A stretch of DNA of 64,000 nt from Urechis unicinctus (Eukaryota > Annelida > Polychaeta > Xenopneusta > Urechidae). Below, in pieces: positions 53,249-64,000 of the stretch. Position numbers and translations under genes: made by a program. Where the stretch lies: contig CM067354.1 of assembly GCA_034190875.2 (NCBI GenBank), forward strand, positions 4,247,815 to 4,311,814, in the 5' to 3' direction. Position 1 is the first letter of the stretch. The number at the start of each line of letters is the position of its first letter. Under the pieces are notes generated by a model that worked only from the letters and a program-made list of their open reading frames with translations, had not been told where the DNA came from and did no database searches.

Positions 53249-54893
53249 ACTTGTGTGTGCCCTATCATTCCCCAAAAAACAAGCAGGCAATGAATGTCAT
53301 GCATGCAGATGTTTGAATGAAATCAAACACAAGGCTACGTTGCTGAAACGATGCATTCAAGTATGTAATGATAAATTATTAAACGTGTCGGTCCATTAAG
53401 TCGCAGATCTTGTGAAACATTCATAATTTTACTCTAATCCTAGGGCGTAATTATACTTAAAATGACTTTGCCAAATTGTCCGTTCGATTTGCTCAATTTA
53501 AATTATCCGTAATGCGCAATAGACTTACTGTCTTGTCTGTGAAATGCATAAACATACAGGGGCTTAACCGTAGTCAATATAACAATGATGAACGGGTTGC
53601 AAGTAAAGAGAGGGCTTCTACTTGATGTGACAGCTACCATCATGTGTACTTATTCAAAATGTGTAAAATATGAATAACGAACGCCAACTGTTTATGTCGT
53701 CAAAGAGGTGGCATGACAAAAATATGCATAAATATGTTCTAAAATAGTCGACATTCCAAAGCATACAGATATGCTCTTAAATAGTCAACATTCCAAAGCA
53801 TTCACAATATGCTGATATGGTGGCTCATAATGCCGTTGCAGATTCAGAAGAATATGCTCACAACTAAGTACAATGCGCACAAGTAGATAACTCTAATTCG
53901 AAGAAGCAATTATCCCATTTCTATCACATCCTGATTCCTCAGTCACATACGATCATACTTGTGCTCTCATACTTGGTACTCGCTTTTCTATCATTTTCAA
54001 CTTGAATGTGAAAAAGCATTCCATCTGTGAGGCTATATCGTGAAGTGTATTACTTACTTCAGCATACTACACCGAATGGTTTTGTATTCTGGTGAGAAGT
54101 ACAATCATATTTCTTGAATATGTGACATTCTAATCTGAAACGCTCGCTCAAAAGCAACTTCCTCACAATTGTTTTGTTACCAACTGTTAATATTGAAGTT
54201 GGTGAGAACAATGCTAGTGTTACACAGGTATCTATCAATTTAAATATTTTCTTATTCATATTAATTGTAAAGTGCATGCTAATACATTGTCCATTCAATT
54301 CACACCAACTGTGGAACATTTGGGAGAAAGAAAAGTCCGTCATGCATCAAACTTTCGCCAAAGATCACGCAACGTGCAAAGAAGGGACACATGCCTATGT
54401 CTGAGTACCAAGTGTCAGGTGTACGTTATAATGCAGCCGAGTGTATAACTACCGGCCTTCCCAATTACTTATATACGCCCTAAAGAAAAGCATTTGGGTT
54501 CTCCGTCACGTTGGGTAAAGACTATCAGAAAAAGAACCACTAGATATCAGCCCATTGCTATGTTGATATCACAAGCTTTGAAAATCAACATTTCTTCAAA
54601 AGATCAATTGATATCCTCAGTGTAGGTCAACTGGCAGCATCTCCGGTCAGATGAGCAAAGTGTTATATGCGCGTAAGGGCACCTGTAAACCCAGGAGCAT
54701 ATGCCAGCAGCAATTCACTGTCCGTACACTTGGCATAATATCTCAACGGCCGTGCTTTGCGCAGGTCTGACACGTGCAGAACAGATGGCTTTATCCAGCG
54801 GCCTACTTGACACAGGACAAACCTTTCTCTGTTACTATTAACTTAATTGCCGGAAATCACACTGAGCCTCTTTGTACTGCATAAAAGAATAAC
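53249..54893. other. Intergenic sequence, no gene seen
   Basis: No exon, RNA gene or repeat array recognised. A short near-duplicate occurs at about 53750-53810 ('ATTCCAAAGCAT' twice). Confidence 0.45.
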
Positions 54894-55256
54894 CTAATGT
54901 CTGCTACCATACACGAGTTCAAGTATGGCTGCTCGCCCAATCTGAGCGTTATTTCGGTTTCCCCTAAAATTTATCATTCTTCCTATCCAGTCTAGTTGGA
55001 CAGATACAGCAGTGACGAAGTCTATTGCACCCAGAGTGTAGGAAGATGACGTGATGGTACAGTCCGTATCACTAGCTATATAAGCAGGATCACTAGTTTC
55101 CGTGTCAGAAATAGACTGTATAGCGGCTTCTATTTCACGCATGTTGATGTCCATTTGTGTCTCATTTTCATGAGCAATAAGTTCCCGCGACTGTGACTGT
55201 GATACGCGACGTGATTCCAGTCTCTTCTTCTGCTTCAGCCAGTTCCGAGAAACCAT
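54894..55256 (-). other. 120-codon open frame, unrecognised, codon-like composition
   Basis: ATG-initiated and less AT-rich than its surroundings. The N-terminal part is basic ('RNWLKQKKRLESRRV'), the middle is acidic and Ser/Thr-rich ('SISDTETSDPAYIASDTDCT'), and it ends in a stop. No domain, signal peptide or clear membrane segment, and no obvious splice sites. It could be an isolated exon or a transposon-derived fragment, or chance. Confidence 0.25.
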
Positions 55257-58200
55257 CTCACTGCATCGCGCATATTGTTATTAATCATTTCATCTTCAAT
55301 GATAAAATACTGTTGGGTGGTGATTGTTGTTCCTTCTCTGACTGGAGGCAGAGATATCTTGTAATGTCTGTTACGAGATCGCAGCTATATTTTGTGGCAC
55401 AGTTTAACTGCTAAACAGTTACGTTAAAATGCCTCATTTGCTTGTATTAACTGGCTTCGTTCGCCTGCTGGCTGTCAAATAATACAAATTCGTAACACTA
55501 CGTTTCGGTCACCATACATCTCCCTAAGGATCCGTAAAGTCACTTGATAATGACATCATGATGTAGTTTTCTGCTTTTAAACTCGCTTCTGGGACTTAGT
55601 TGATAATGGCAATACTTGCATGTATATCAGTACATAGTGTGCTTTGGTACATTAAGATACATCTCAGTAAAAAATATATAAACTTGATGGTCTTGTTATC
55701 TATCAGTAAGGTCCAGCTACTTAGTGTATACTAACAATATTATGCACGGCTCTATGTTGCACCATAGAGTCTCAGGTACCAATTTGATTGTGAAAATAGG
55801 TGCAGAGTACGAAACTTACCTGTGTTAGATATACCAATCGTGTGTCTACTGAACCATTCTCAATATACCTCGGCATAGTGAGACGAGCTTAAGCTTTTAC
55901 AAAATGTGGGACTAGACAGACAGGGGTACGTTAATATAGGTTTTATACATATTTTACACAACCATCGGAAGCAGACGGACGTGATATTTGTAATACTTAG
56001 TACAGTGACTGCCTGTTCAAACCGGTTCTCCGCCTAACTTTCATTATAGCTGTTATAACTCTGTGTTGACATAAGTAGAGAAGAAAACATGGCATGAATG
56101 CATAAGTGCGTTTTAAGTGCACTGTTCCTAGAATGTGGCGGCCCATGCAATGCATCCGCAATCATTTAGACACAACTAGTGTATAATATATTATCTATGT
56201 TCTTTGTCTATATAAACTGTGTCGCGCGACATATCTGACATGATATGCCCTATGATACAAAGTTGTCTTAGCTCTAGCAAAGTTTAGAGCCCCTTTTGTG
56301 AATCCCCAGGAGCAATTGCACTTTCACCGGATAACTACGCGATTTTTTGCGCATAGCGTCGTTATCACACAATTTCTCAATTCAAAACACTTCGATTGTA
56401 TAAGTGTAGGATTGATTTCAGCATCCACTATTAGCTAAATATTATTTATTTCATTGGCTGTTAGCCAGCATTAGCAGTACACTAATCATACACCACATGA
56501 GCATTTCATATATTTAAAACATGAAAGACACCTTTCTTTCAAAAGACGATGTGGAGGAAAAGAGAGAGGTCCGCTGTACATATTAGATATGCTGAGGCCG
56601 CAAGTGCCCTATAATTTACAACGTCTTTGCGAATGCTTTGTTTTTATTATTTACAGGTAGCAACGCTTGAAGCCTAAGCATGCTTGTTGGGTATGTTTGC
56701 AATCTTGCTACTTTTATATCCAAGCAGCGAAACCCTGCTCTATAAGTAAAACTTGTCATATAGTGCTGTAACATGATATCCGCAGGTGTTTACATGAGGC
56801 ATTGTAACTCTCACACTAGTGTATTTAGCGAAATAAACGAAACAGCGCACTGGACAGAGTATTAGGTTTAAGTATTGAACAGGTATTGTGAAGCAGCACG
56901 CTTTGCAATACACGACATTTTGTATCAAATGTTAACTAGTATAACCGGTTCGGCGTGTTCATGCGGATTCAGTGTGAATCGTTGTTAACACAGCAGCGCA
57001 TTTGTGTTAATATTTGGGATGGATTGTGTCAGGAGGAATAGATGAGAGTAAGTGTTGTGTAGCGGAAGTAATAGGGGCCGTGTAGAAGCTAAACCTGTTG
57101 GCTGATAGACAGCATCTCCCTCTAATCACAACGACTCAGATATAAAATGCATGAACGCTTGGGTATGTGTTATCGCAAGATGAGTATATTTGCAACATCA
57201 ATGTTGTTTAAATTGACTGTTGGTCAAGATAGAATAACACATAACCGCAACCTAATATATAATAGCCACTTGATTCCCTTTTATGCATCTAAACATAAAT
57301 ATTGAATTCATGATCCACCAAACGGCTGAATAAGTAGGTCCGTTAAAGACATATCGGCTCTATATCAATATAGGCGATATGTTTATAATAAAGTGGAAGG
57401 CTTTGAACGTATTCAATAGTTGGGATGAAAGGGATTTATTTGGACAAAATATTCAACAATGGGAAGATCATTCAATGCCTTATTCGGTTTATTTACAATC
57501 AAAGTTTTCCCTTGATATCCTGATGGTTTAAGTAGCATCATAGGGTACATCGATGAATGACCGCGTCTGTAATCGGACCTTGCGTGCCTGCGATATACTC
57601 CTCACATCTACTACTTCTGTCTGTCGTGTATGAATACCTTATGACTTGATAGTCTTGGCAATATTGATGAAAGCATTCGATAATAATTGACCTTAACATA
57701 AGATTGAATCACAACGCTTGTTTTAGCGTCATTCCTGCATGATGTGAATGGTTCAGTTTGTCACTAAGCTAACAGTATATAGATGTGTTGGGCATAAGAC
57801 CACGAGGAAATACAGTTAGCAGTTTCTTCGCGTCTATATTACACACATGGAAAAGGTAGCTAATGCTTACCTTGCCGTATTTGATTGAATATAAGATTGA
57901 TTTTAGTACTCTCGACTTATTGTTTATCACCGCAGTTTTTATTAACTCTAACTTTCAACAATTACAGCCGAATCCCAGAGGCAGCACAAGACAGTCATGA
58001 GGTCGTACATTTATCGCTCGACGCATTTTTAGGATATCCCATTTAAGAAGGATTTATGAGCATGCTACAGCGCCTATTCCGAATATGTAAATACTTTATA
58101 CGGGTAATAAATCCATACTAATCGCGATGCCATGAAACACGCATGTCTGCTTCAGGGCATACCTATCATTGTATGGTACAGACCCATTATGCCGCGTAAA

Positions 58201-61200
58201 AGCGTTACTTCAGGGTAACACGATTGAATAACATGCGATGAGATTTTATGATTTAAATAATCGGCGTTATAGCTGCTCAGTAGATATTGCCGAGGTGCGG
58301 TAAAGGCAGATTACGGATAAAAACAGTAATGACAATAAAGCCAGAATGGCTGGCATGTTCAGTTTGGCTGATAGAGGCAACTACTATGATACACAAGGAA
58401 TCGCCATTTTAGTTAAGACAAAGTTCAATTAGCGCCTAGATCGAAAGCGCATGGGGTTTTTAACATTGTGTAAGGAGAATGATTCATTTAGGGAATTTAT
58501 TCCACGTCGATCACTGTATATTATGTTACGTCTCTCTGTAGACCTGCCCTTTTATATGAGTGTAGTGTTGGTAAACATTATTGAGCCGTGCAGGGTACTC
58601 AGGCGATGTGCGGCTATAAGTATAATCGCTGACGTATGCTTTACTGAAATGCTGGCGGACATTTTCAGGTTGCGTCCTCATGTGTTGTATAGGCGTTCGC
58701 TGGTACCATGTGAGTGGGAGGCACTGAATTTTGGATATTTACTTGTGGCGTATTTTTGTGGTGCATATTAGCATATGTGTATATCGTGTAATTTTAGCAG
58801 TCGTATTTTGTGGACAGTTTTCTGTTTGTGTCCCAAAGCTGTACTGTACAGAAAATCGTCTGGGCCTGCCCTTTATTTATATATCAACCTAGACTGGGGG
58901 TCGTTTATCAGATCTTCAAATATTAGCGGTAACTGTGCACATTTTATTATGAGCGTACGATTCATACGGGTAGAAATATTTGCAGTAAGGGCTAATTTAT
59001 TCAGTTTTGCCCTGAACAAAACCTAAAAAAGTCCATTTATTGCCGGAATATGCTCTTTACTGTACATCATACAAGTAGTAGCGAGTTTCATTCAGCATAC
59101 CCTGCAATATCTGGGTGGCGACTAATGTGGTTCATTTGCTTCAGCCTACGATGTCACCACTCTAATATCTGGTGATGGATTTAGTTGTTTTATTATAATA
59201 CTGATATCTGCCGTAACAATGCATTGCTTGTAGTTCGTTGGATTTCATGAAACATTTCTATCCATCATGGTGCATCCCTTGTAGACCTTTACTGCGCATT
59301 GCAAGATGATTCCCACTTGAATAGCTGAAATATTACATGAAGAAATGGCTGGCACGTCCGCCTCAATAAACTAGCTATAGGGGTAATTATGGTTTAAAAT
59401 ATATCATGTATGCCATTTACGGCTAAGTTCACGGAGTAATTCACCGTTACCTCCAGGCTCCTGTTTCCAACTAGGGGTGACAGAAGACATGACATACCCT
59501 ATATATATGTATGTTATTCTTGTTCATACAATTAAAACTTTGGGTCATGAATAAATCCGGAATTAAACACAAGTATCTCCAAATCTTATGAATATAGTTT
59601 GCAATTACATAATAAAAAGGCTATGTTAAAAGCAAGATGTGTCCTGTTAACTGAAACACATTCAACATATGGAAGCTATATCATTGACACATGCGGACTT
59701 AACCTCCTGCGAAAATGCATTTTTTCAGTGCGATGCTTTCGTTGTGAAACATTTTAAGCGCTTGTGTGCGTGCAATTTGAAAACTTTCCAGGCAATTAAT
59801 GAAACTGCGATGCGACGTATAGATTAATGTTGCGATCCATAATTATGTGTTCGTCTTTGCAAAAGGCAGCGCTATATTTCTCAAAAAGGATTGCATAGTA
59901 TTGTATTACTGATTGGTGGCTAGGACGCTTATATTTGGCATTTATTACTAAGTAATGTTTTAAATGCCATCTTCAAAGATGATTTTGCTGCTTCAATCTT
60001 ATCAAATAAGCGGGATTGAGTGATAGAGGTTTGCAACATTCAGCAAACAGGTAAGCATTGTCAGTAAGTATTATGACTATTAAAGATGTATTCTTTTGGC
60101 AAACACTTGTAGATACACTAAACGACACTGCTCACAATCGGTAAAGGTTCGGAAAACCAGCGCATCTATTTTCGAAATCAGCACTGCTGTCGCTGTGAAA
60201 TGCTATGCCACCGATGCCAACGGCCCAGAGGCTAGCAACCAACTACCGATGTACGTCGCCAGTCTCTTCAATCAGCACAAACAACAGAGATGTAAAGTCA
60301 ATAAAATATGTATGTGGGAATATATTCGGCGGAACGTTAACAGAATAGCTCATGTAAGCGTGCTTATCCTTATATACCCAGCTTATCATATTGATAATCA
60401 TACTGATGGAGAGTACAGAAAACCGTGCATATTCAAGCAACATATAATGAAGGTTTTCATACTTATATATTTCACCTATCTCTAAGAACGTGTACATTGA
60501 CTTTACTGAATATATATACATAGTTTATTCTTTCACTTTGTTCATTTTAGAAACTGGTTTCTGTATATTCAACCGTATGTATTCATTTCCGTTTAATTTG
60601 CTGGCGGAAATGATGATGTAGCAATCGCCGGAAACTATCTGTAAAGCAAATTAACATCTCACAGAAGACTTTAAATGAAACGTATCAATTGTATATGTCA
60701 ATGTCCGCCGATGAAATGCAAACTCAGAAAAATGCAGTAACCGTGCCATGCCCAGTGCTTCTTTCCTGACACGAGAGAGAATGTAAGCACTAACGTCTTT
60801 GTCGAGCACAATACAACCATCGATAGTCACGTTAGAGCTGTATGGAATGCATATCAAACTTACTGCAGAACCCAGCTGACATTGATAAGGTACATTCCCA
60901 TACATCATACAATAACAAACATTCGTGACGGATTTAACGAAGTAAATGACGCAAGCCAAATGCTTAAACAGACGTGCTGGCGCTGCATTTCGGCAAAATG
61001 ATTGTAATTACGATGAGAAGGCTAAATGGGTACGTTAACGGATCATTTATAACGATCGTCATTTTGTGTGTAGTTTGATGAGCTGCACTGTTACAAACAT
61101 AAGCAGTGCAATGAGACGAGAAATCCAGATATTAATTGCCTAATACAAGGACGTTCATCTCTACCAGATAATACCGGCACAGTATTTATATTTGGTTTCG

Positions 61201-62879
61201 GTATCAGGATAATTGCTATTGAGCTTAGCTAGCTGGCTTGATTCTGTCGTTTGTCACAAACACAGTAAAAAGGGGACAACACAATGAAGTTATTCGCTAA
61301 CAAATGTTCTGTAACGCTGCGAGACAAAGCCTTCAATGGAATGAACGGTCGCTTATAAAGCTGATCTTAATGGTAACCAAATATCCGTTTGTCAGACACA
61401 ATCGATCAGTCATCATTTATCTGATTGTTCACCGATTTTTACATTTGGCCTATTTAGCGAGAAGAAGCGCCGCCTTAAACACATCATGTCAGTTAAGTTC
61501 TGCCAGATGTGTCATACGCTTGATGGCGGCCTAACAACACACCATGCCTTTATGTGGAGCATACCATTATTTATGGCCATAGCATATGGTCAGCAATGCT
61601 TTTAGCATGGATCCATTATCGCCTTTAGAAATATGAACTTTCTTAAGTTCCATGTTAGCCAAGATTGAGTTAAAAATATGCTCTAATGCGATTTATTCTT
61701 GCAATGGCAACTCGTGTAACCTTATTAAACAACACTGTATGACAATTAAAATTGTTTGAATGATTTTGTGGAGATTATTCGTGATGGCATAATATAAAGC
61801 AGCTGTGAGATGGTACCAGTTGCATAAGAGCGACATATAAGCAGGTGTGTCACAAAAAAAACGAAATATATTGTTGGTATTTGGTTCTCCCAACATGTAG
61901 ACAACAGTCATACAAAGAAATAGCTTACAATTATTCCTCTTCAGGGCACACAGGTTTACGAAAGTAGGGATGCATACTGTTGAAGGAAATGACATATAAT
62001 TGCAGCCGGTGAAAGGTGTATGTTGCAGAGCAATGCAATATTCTTTGCAACTTGATAACGATGGGATCACTGAAACATTCAGCAAGAGCACAATCCAATG
62101 CAACCCCAGCATCACCGTGTCGGCTTGGTCAGTCTGTAGGCTTGAAGGTTGTTGTGCAAACGCGTTGCATAATGATCATACCCACGCATTTGAAATGGAG
62201 ACAAACCATGCATGTGCTGAGGTATATTCTGATAGCCAATTTTACGACATTACTATTATTTTGTCTCTATAATTCACGCAGAGTCGCCGGTGAGGCACAA
62301 TCGGTATTCAAGAAAGAAGTTAAAAGGTGCGTGTGTAAGGTTCAGGAAAATCATGATGTTATAGAAGATAATACTTTCAAGATAATGCATATTGGCAGAT
62401 AGGGTATTGCAGTGTAGTTTCAAATATCCTCCTCAATCGAATCAGAACGGTTTCATATCGTTAACAGTCGGATAATAGATATCGCCGACTGATAATTCCA
62501 ACTCAAATTCGATGTTTTGCTAGATGTTCACAGATAGGTATGCATATGATGATGTGATATAAAGCTTGAACACTTCTCCAAGGCAATAGAGCGCATTCAT
62601 ATCCCTTAGGTCACAGTACAATATATTATTGTCTTGCTTGTTATTTCAAATGTACTGGAGCCTAGTAGCAACATGAAATGCCATGCACCTACGGCGATGC
62701 TTTCTCTTGCGGTTCTGTAAACCTGGCTTCTCATATTGTAGTTTCGTATCAGTTATAGCTGCTGTCAATCATGCTACGTTGTAATACAGAATGTGGCCCC
62801 GATTGTAGTAATTTATGGTTAGCTGTAATTTACCCACTAATGTATCGTTCAGTTAGCGGCGGGATGAAGTAAGACTTCA
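55257..62879. other. Intergenic sequence, no gene seen
   Basis: About 7.6 kb on which I could support no exon, RNA gene or array. Longer open frames (60096-60485 plus, 129 codons; 61693-62115 minus, 140 codons) have no motif and no compatible splice context. Confidence 0.45.
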
Positions 62880-63240
62880 TAGCTGGCGGTGGATATATAA
62901 CATTGAAGTAAAGGGTTCAATAGACGCCGAGTGGGTGGAGTGAGAATTGAATGGTTCCGTAGAAAAGAGTGAGCGGAGTGAGAAGAGAAGGGTTTGGTAG
63001 GACAGAGAAGGCGGGATGAGGAGAGATGGCTTTGATAGGACGGAGGGGTTGGAGAAATATAATAGAGACACGGAGGTCAATGTATGGTGAAAAGTAGTGC
63101 AGAGCAGGAATGTGATGGCACCGCAAGCAGGATAAAGTACTACCAGTCCGGGCAAGGTTGTGAAGGGTCAGGATGCTATGTAATGACGTAAGGTAGTAAA
63201 GAATAGGGCTTATAGGTATTCTGTATAATTGATTATGCAA
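62880..63240 (+). repeat. Candidate third copy of the 35.4-kb purine-rich repeat
   Basis: Purine-rich on the plus strand, with weak similarity to 35400-35640 and to the reverse complement of 30350-30660, strongest at 'GGATAAAGTA' followed by a CGGGC-containing stretch. It suggests a dispersed repeat family. Minus-strand open frames (62877-63155 and 62917-63372) are Ser/Leu/Pro-rich for compositional reasons. Confidence 0.35.
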
Positions 63241-64000
63241 CATGAGGTGTATTTTGATATTCCAACACTTATCAATTACACTGAAAGTTATAGGGCACAA
63301 CACCGCACTCGCTGTGAACCAGAGAACTGTTTGCGTTTCAACTGAATATTTTGACATTTTGTACCTTAACACTTGTCACCACCATACTGTGCCAAAATTA
63401 TACATTGATACATATTGATACACCTTTACAATTGTTCAATCACTGCTGTGATAGGTTTTGATACGCGTCCATTGCCGAGTTCTGCAAGCTGCAGCAACAT
63501 TAATCCCATGGATGTGAAAGTTTCATGTTTCATCAGCCCCTTATTTCAGTGTATATTAGTATACGAATCGAAGTATTAATGGCCCAAATGTCGTATTAAT
63601 TACTGAATTAAAGCGTCTAGTTTCATTAATACGCTCTATGGGGTGGCATTTACATTCTGCCTGATACAAATGATTCACATAAACATAGTCACAAAAAATT
63701 ACTCAGTCGGCCGTTTTGCCGTTAGGGTTCTCGCATAGTTTCCCGGGAAAGGGTTTAAAGTGTATGGTGACTACAATTCATTCTTGGTTAACTCACAAGA
63801 ACAATGTCAACCAAACCTACTTGACAGCAGTTTGAATGTAAAAGGCGGAATAGTATTAGGGAGGGCAGGTCTGTGGTGAGGAGTATAACCGAATAGTTTA
63901 TTATTTGTAAGTGCGGTGCTTATGTCATAAAGAATGGTTTGTCTATTCTGTTGTGTAAAGTTCTCAGGGATACCATAAGTAATTTAGCTTATAATTAATG
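63241..64000. other. Intergenic sequence, no gene seen
   Basis: No supported feature to the window end. Confidence 0.45.

Noticed and set aside
61693-62115. 140-codon hydrophobic minus-strand frame
   Set aside because: No motif, no splice context, and of a length expected by chance here; overlapping frames on the other strand are as long.

Overview
The window looks like nuclear DNA of a bilaterian animal, most likely an invertebrate. It is AT-rich, gene-poor and full of long microsatellites: (TA)n arrays, one perfect (ACAT)n array, (GT)n and (GA)n. It also holds minisatellites, a degraded Tigger/pogo DNA transposon and one intron-containing gene. Nothing bacterial, such as dense ORFs or operons, is present. 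The species cannot be fixed from sequence alone.

The one gene I can fully support lies on the minus strand at 40233-42686. It has six exons with GT/AG junctions and compatible phases, and encodes a rhodopsin-type GPCR of the GnRH/corazonin/AKH receptor family, corazonin-like in extracellular loop 2. All seven membrane segments, DRY and NPxxY are present. The N-terminus is uncertain because the glycosylation-site-bearing N-terminal frame and the TM1 frame do not match.

The window is organised as two adjacent, diverged inverted duplications. Palindrome 1 spans about 1.7-10.0 kb with its axis near 5.5 kb, inside a Tigger transposon that is present as two head-to-head 5' parts. Palindrome 2 spans about 11.76-52.29 kb with its axis near 33 kb. 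At least sixteen blocks on the left arm recur in reverse order and orientation on the right arm. The receptor gene is on the right arm. The left arm keeps only a TM3-TM4 piece of exon 1 and flanking intron, at 26458-26930, so it is a truncated twin. Both palindromes are bounded by long dinucleotide arrays, and a TA-rich array lies near the axis of palindrome 2.

The arms differ by large private segments. The left arm carries about 8.3 kb at 13.2-21.5 kb. The right arm carries about 3 kb at 36-39.3 kb, 1.8 kb of receptor 5' sequence, and a 740-bp insert with short TTATCGC-ended inverted repeats. Repeat arrays have changed copy number on one arm only: (ACAT)86 against about 4 units, and a 41-bp unit at 7 copies against 1. 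The remaining sequence, especially 53.25-64 kb, shows no gene I can support. All homology between blocks was judged by eye; no alignment was run.
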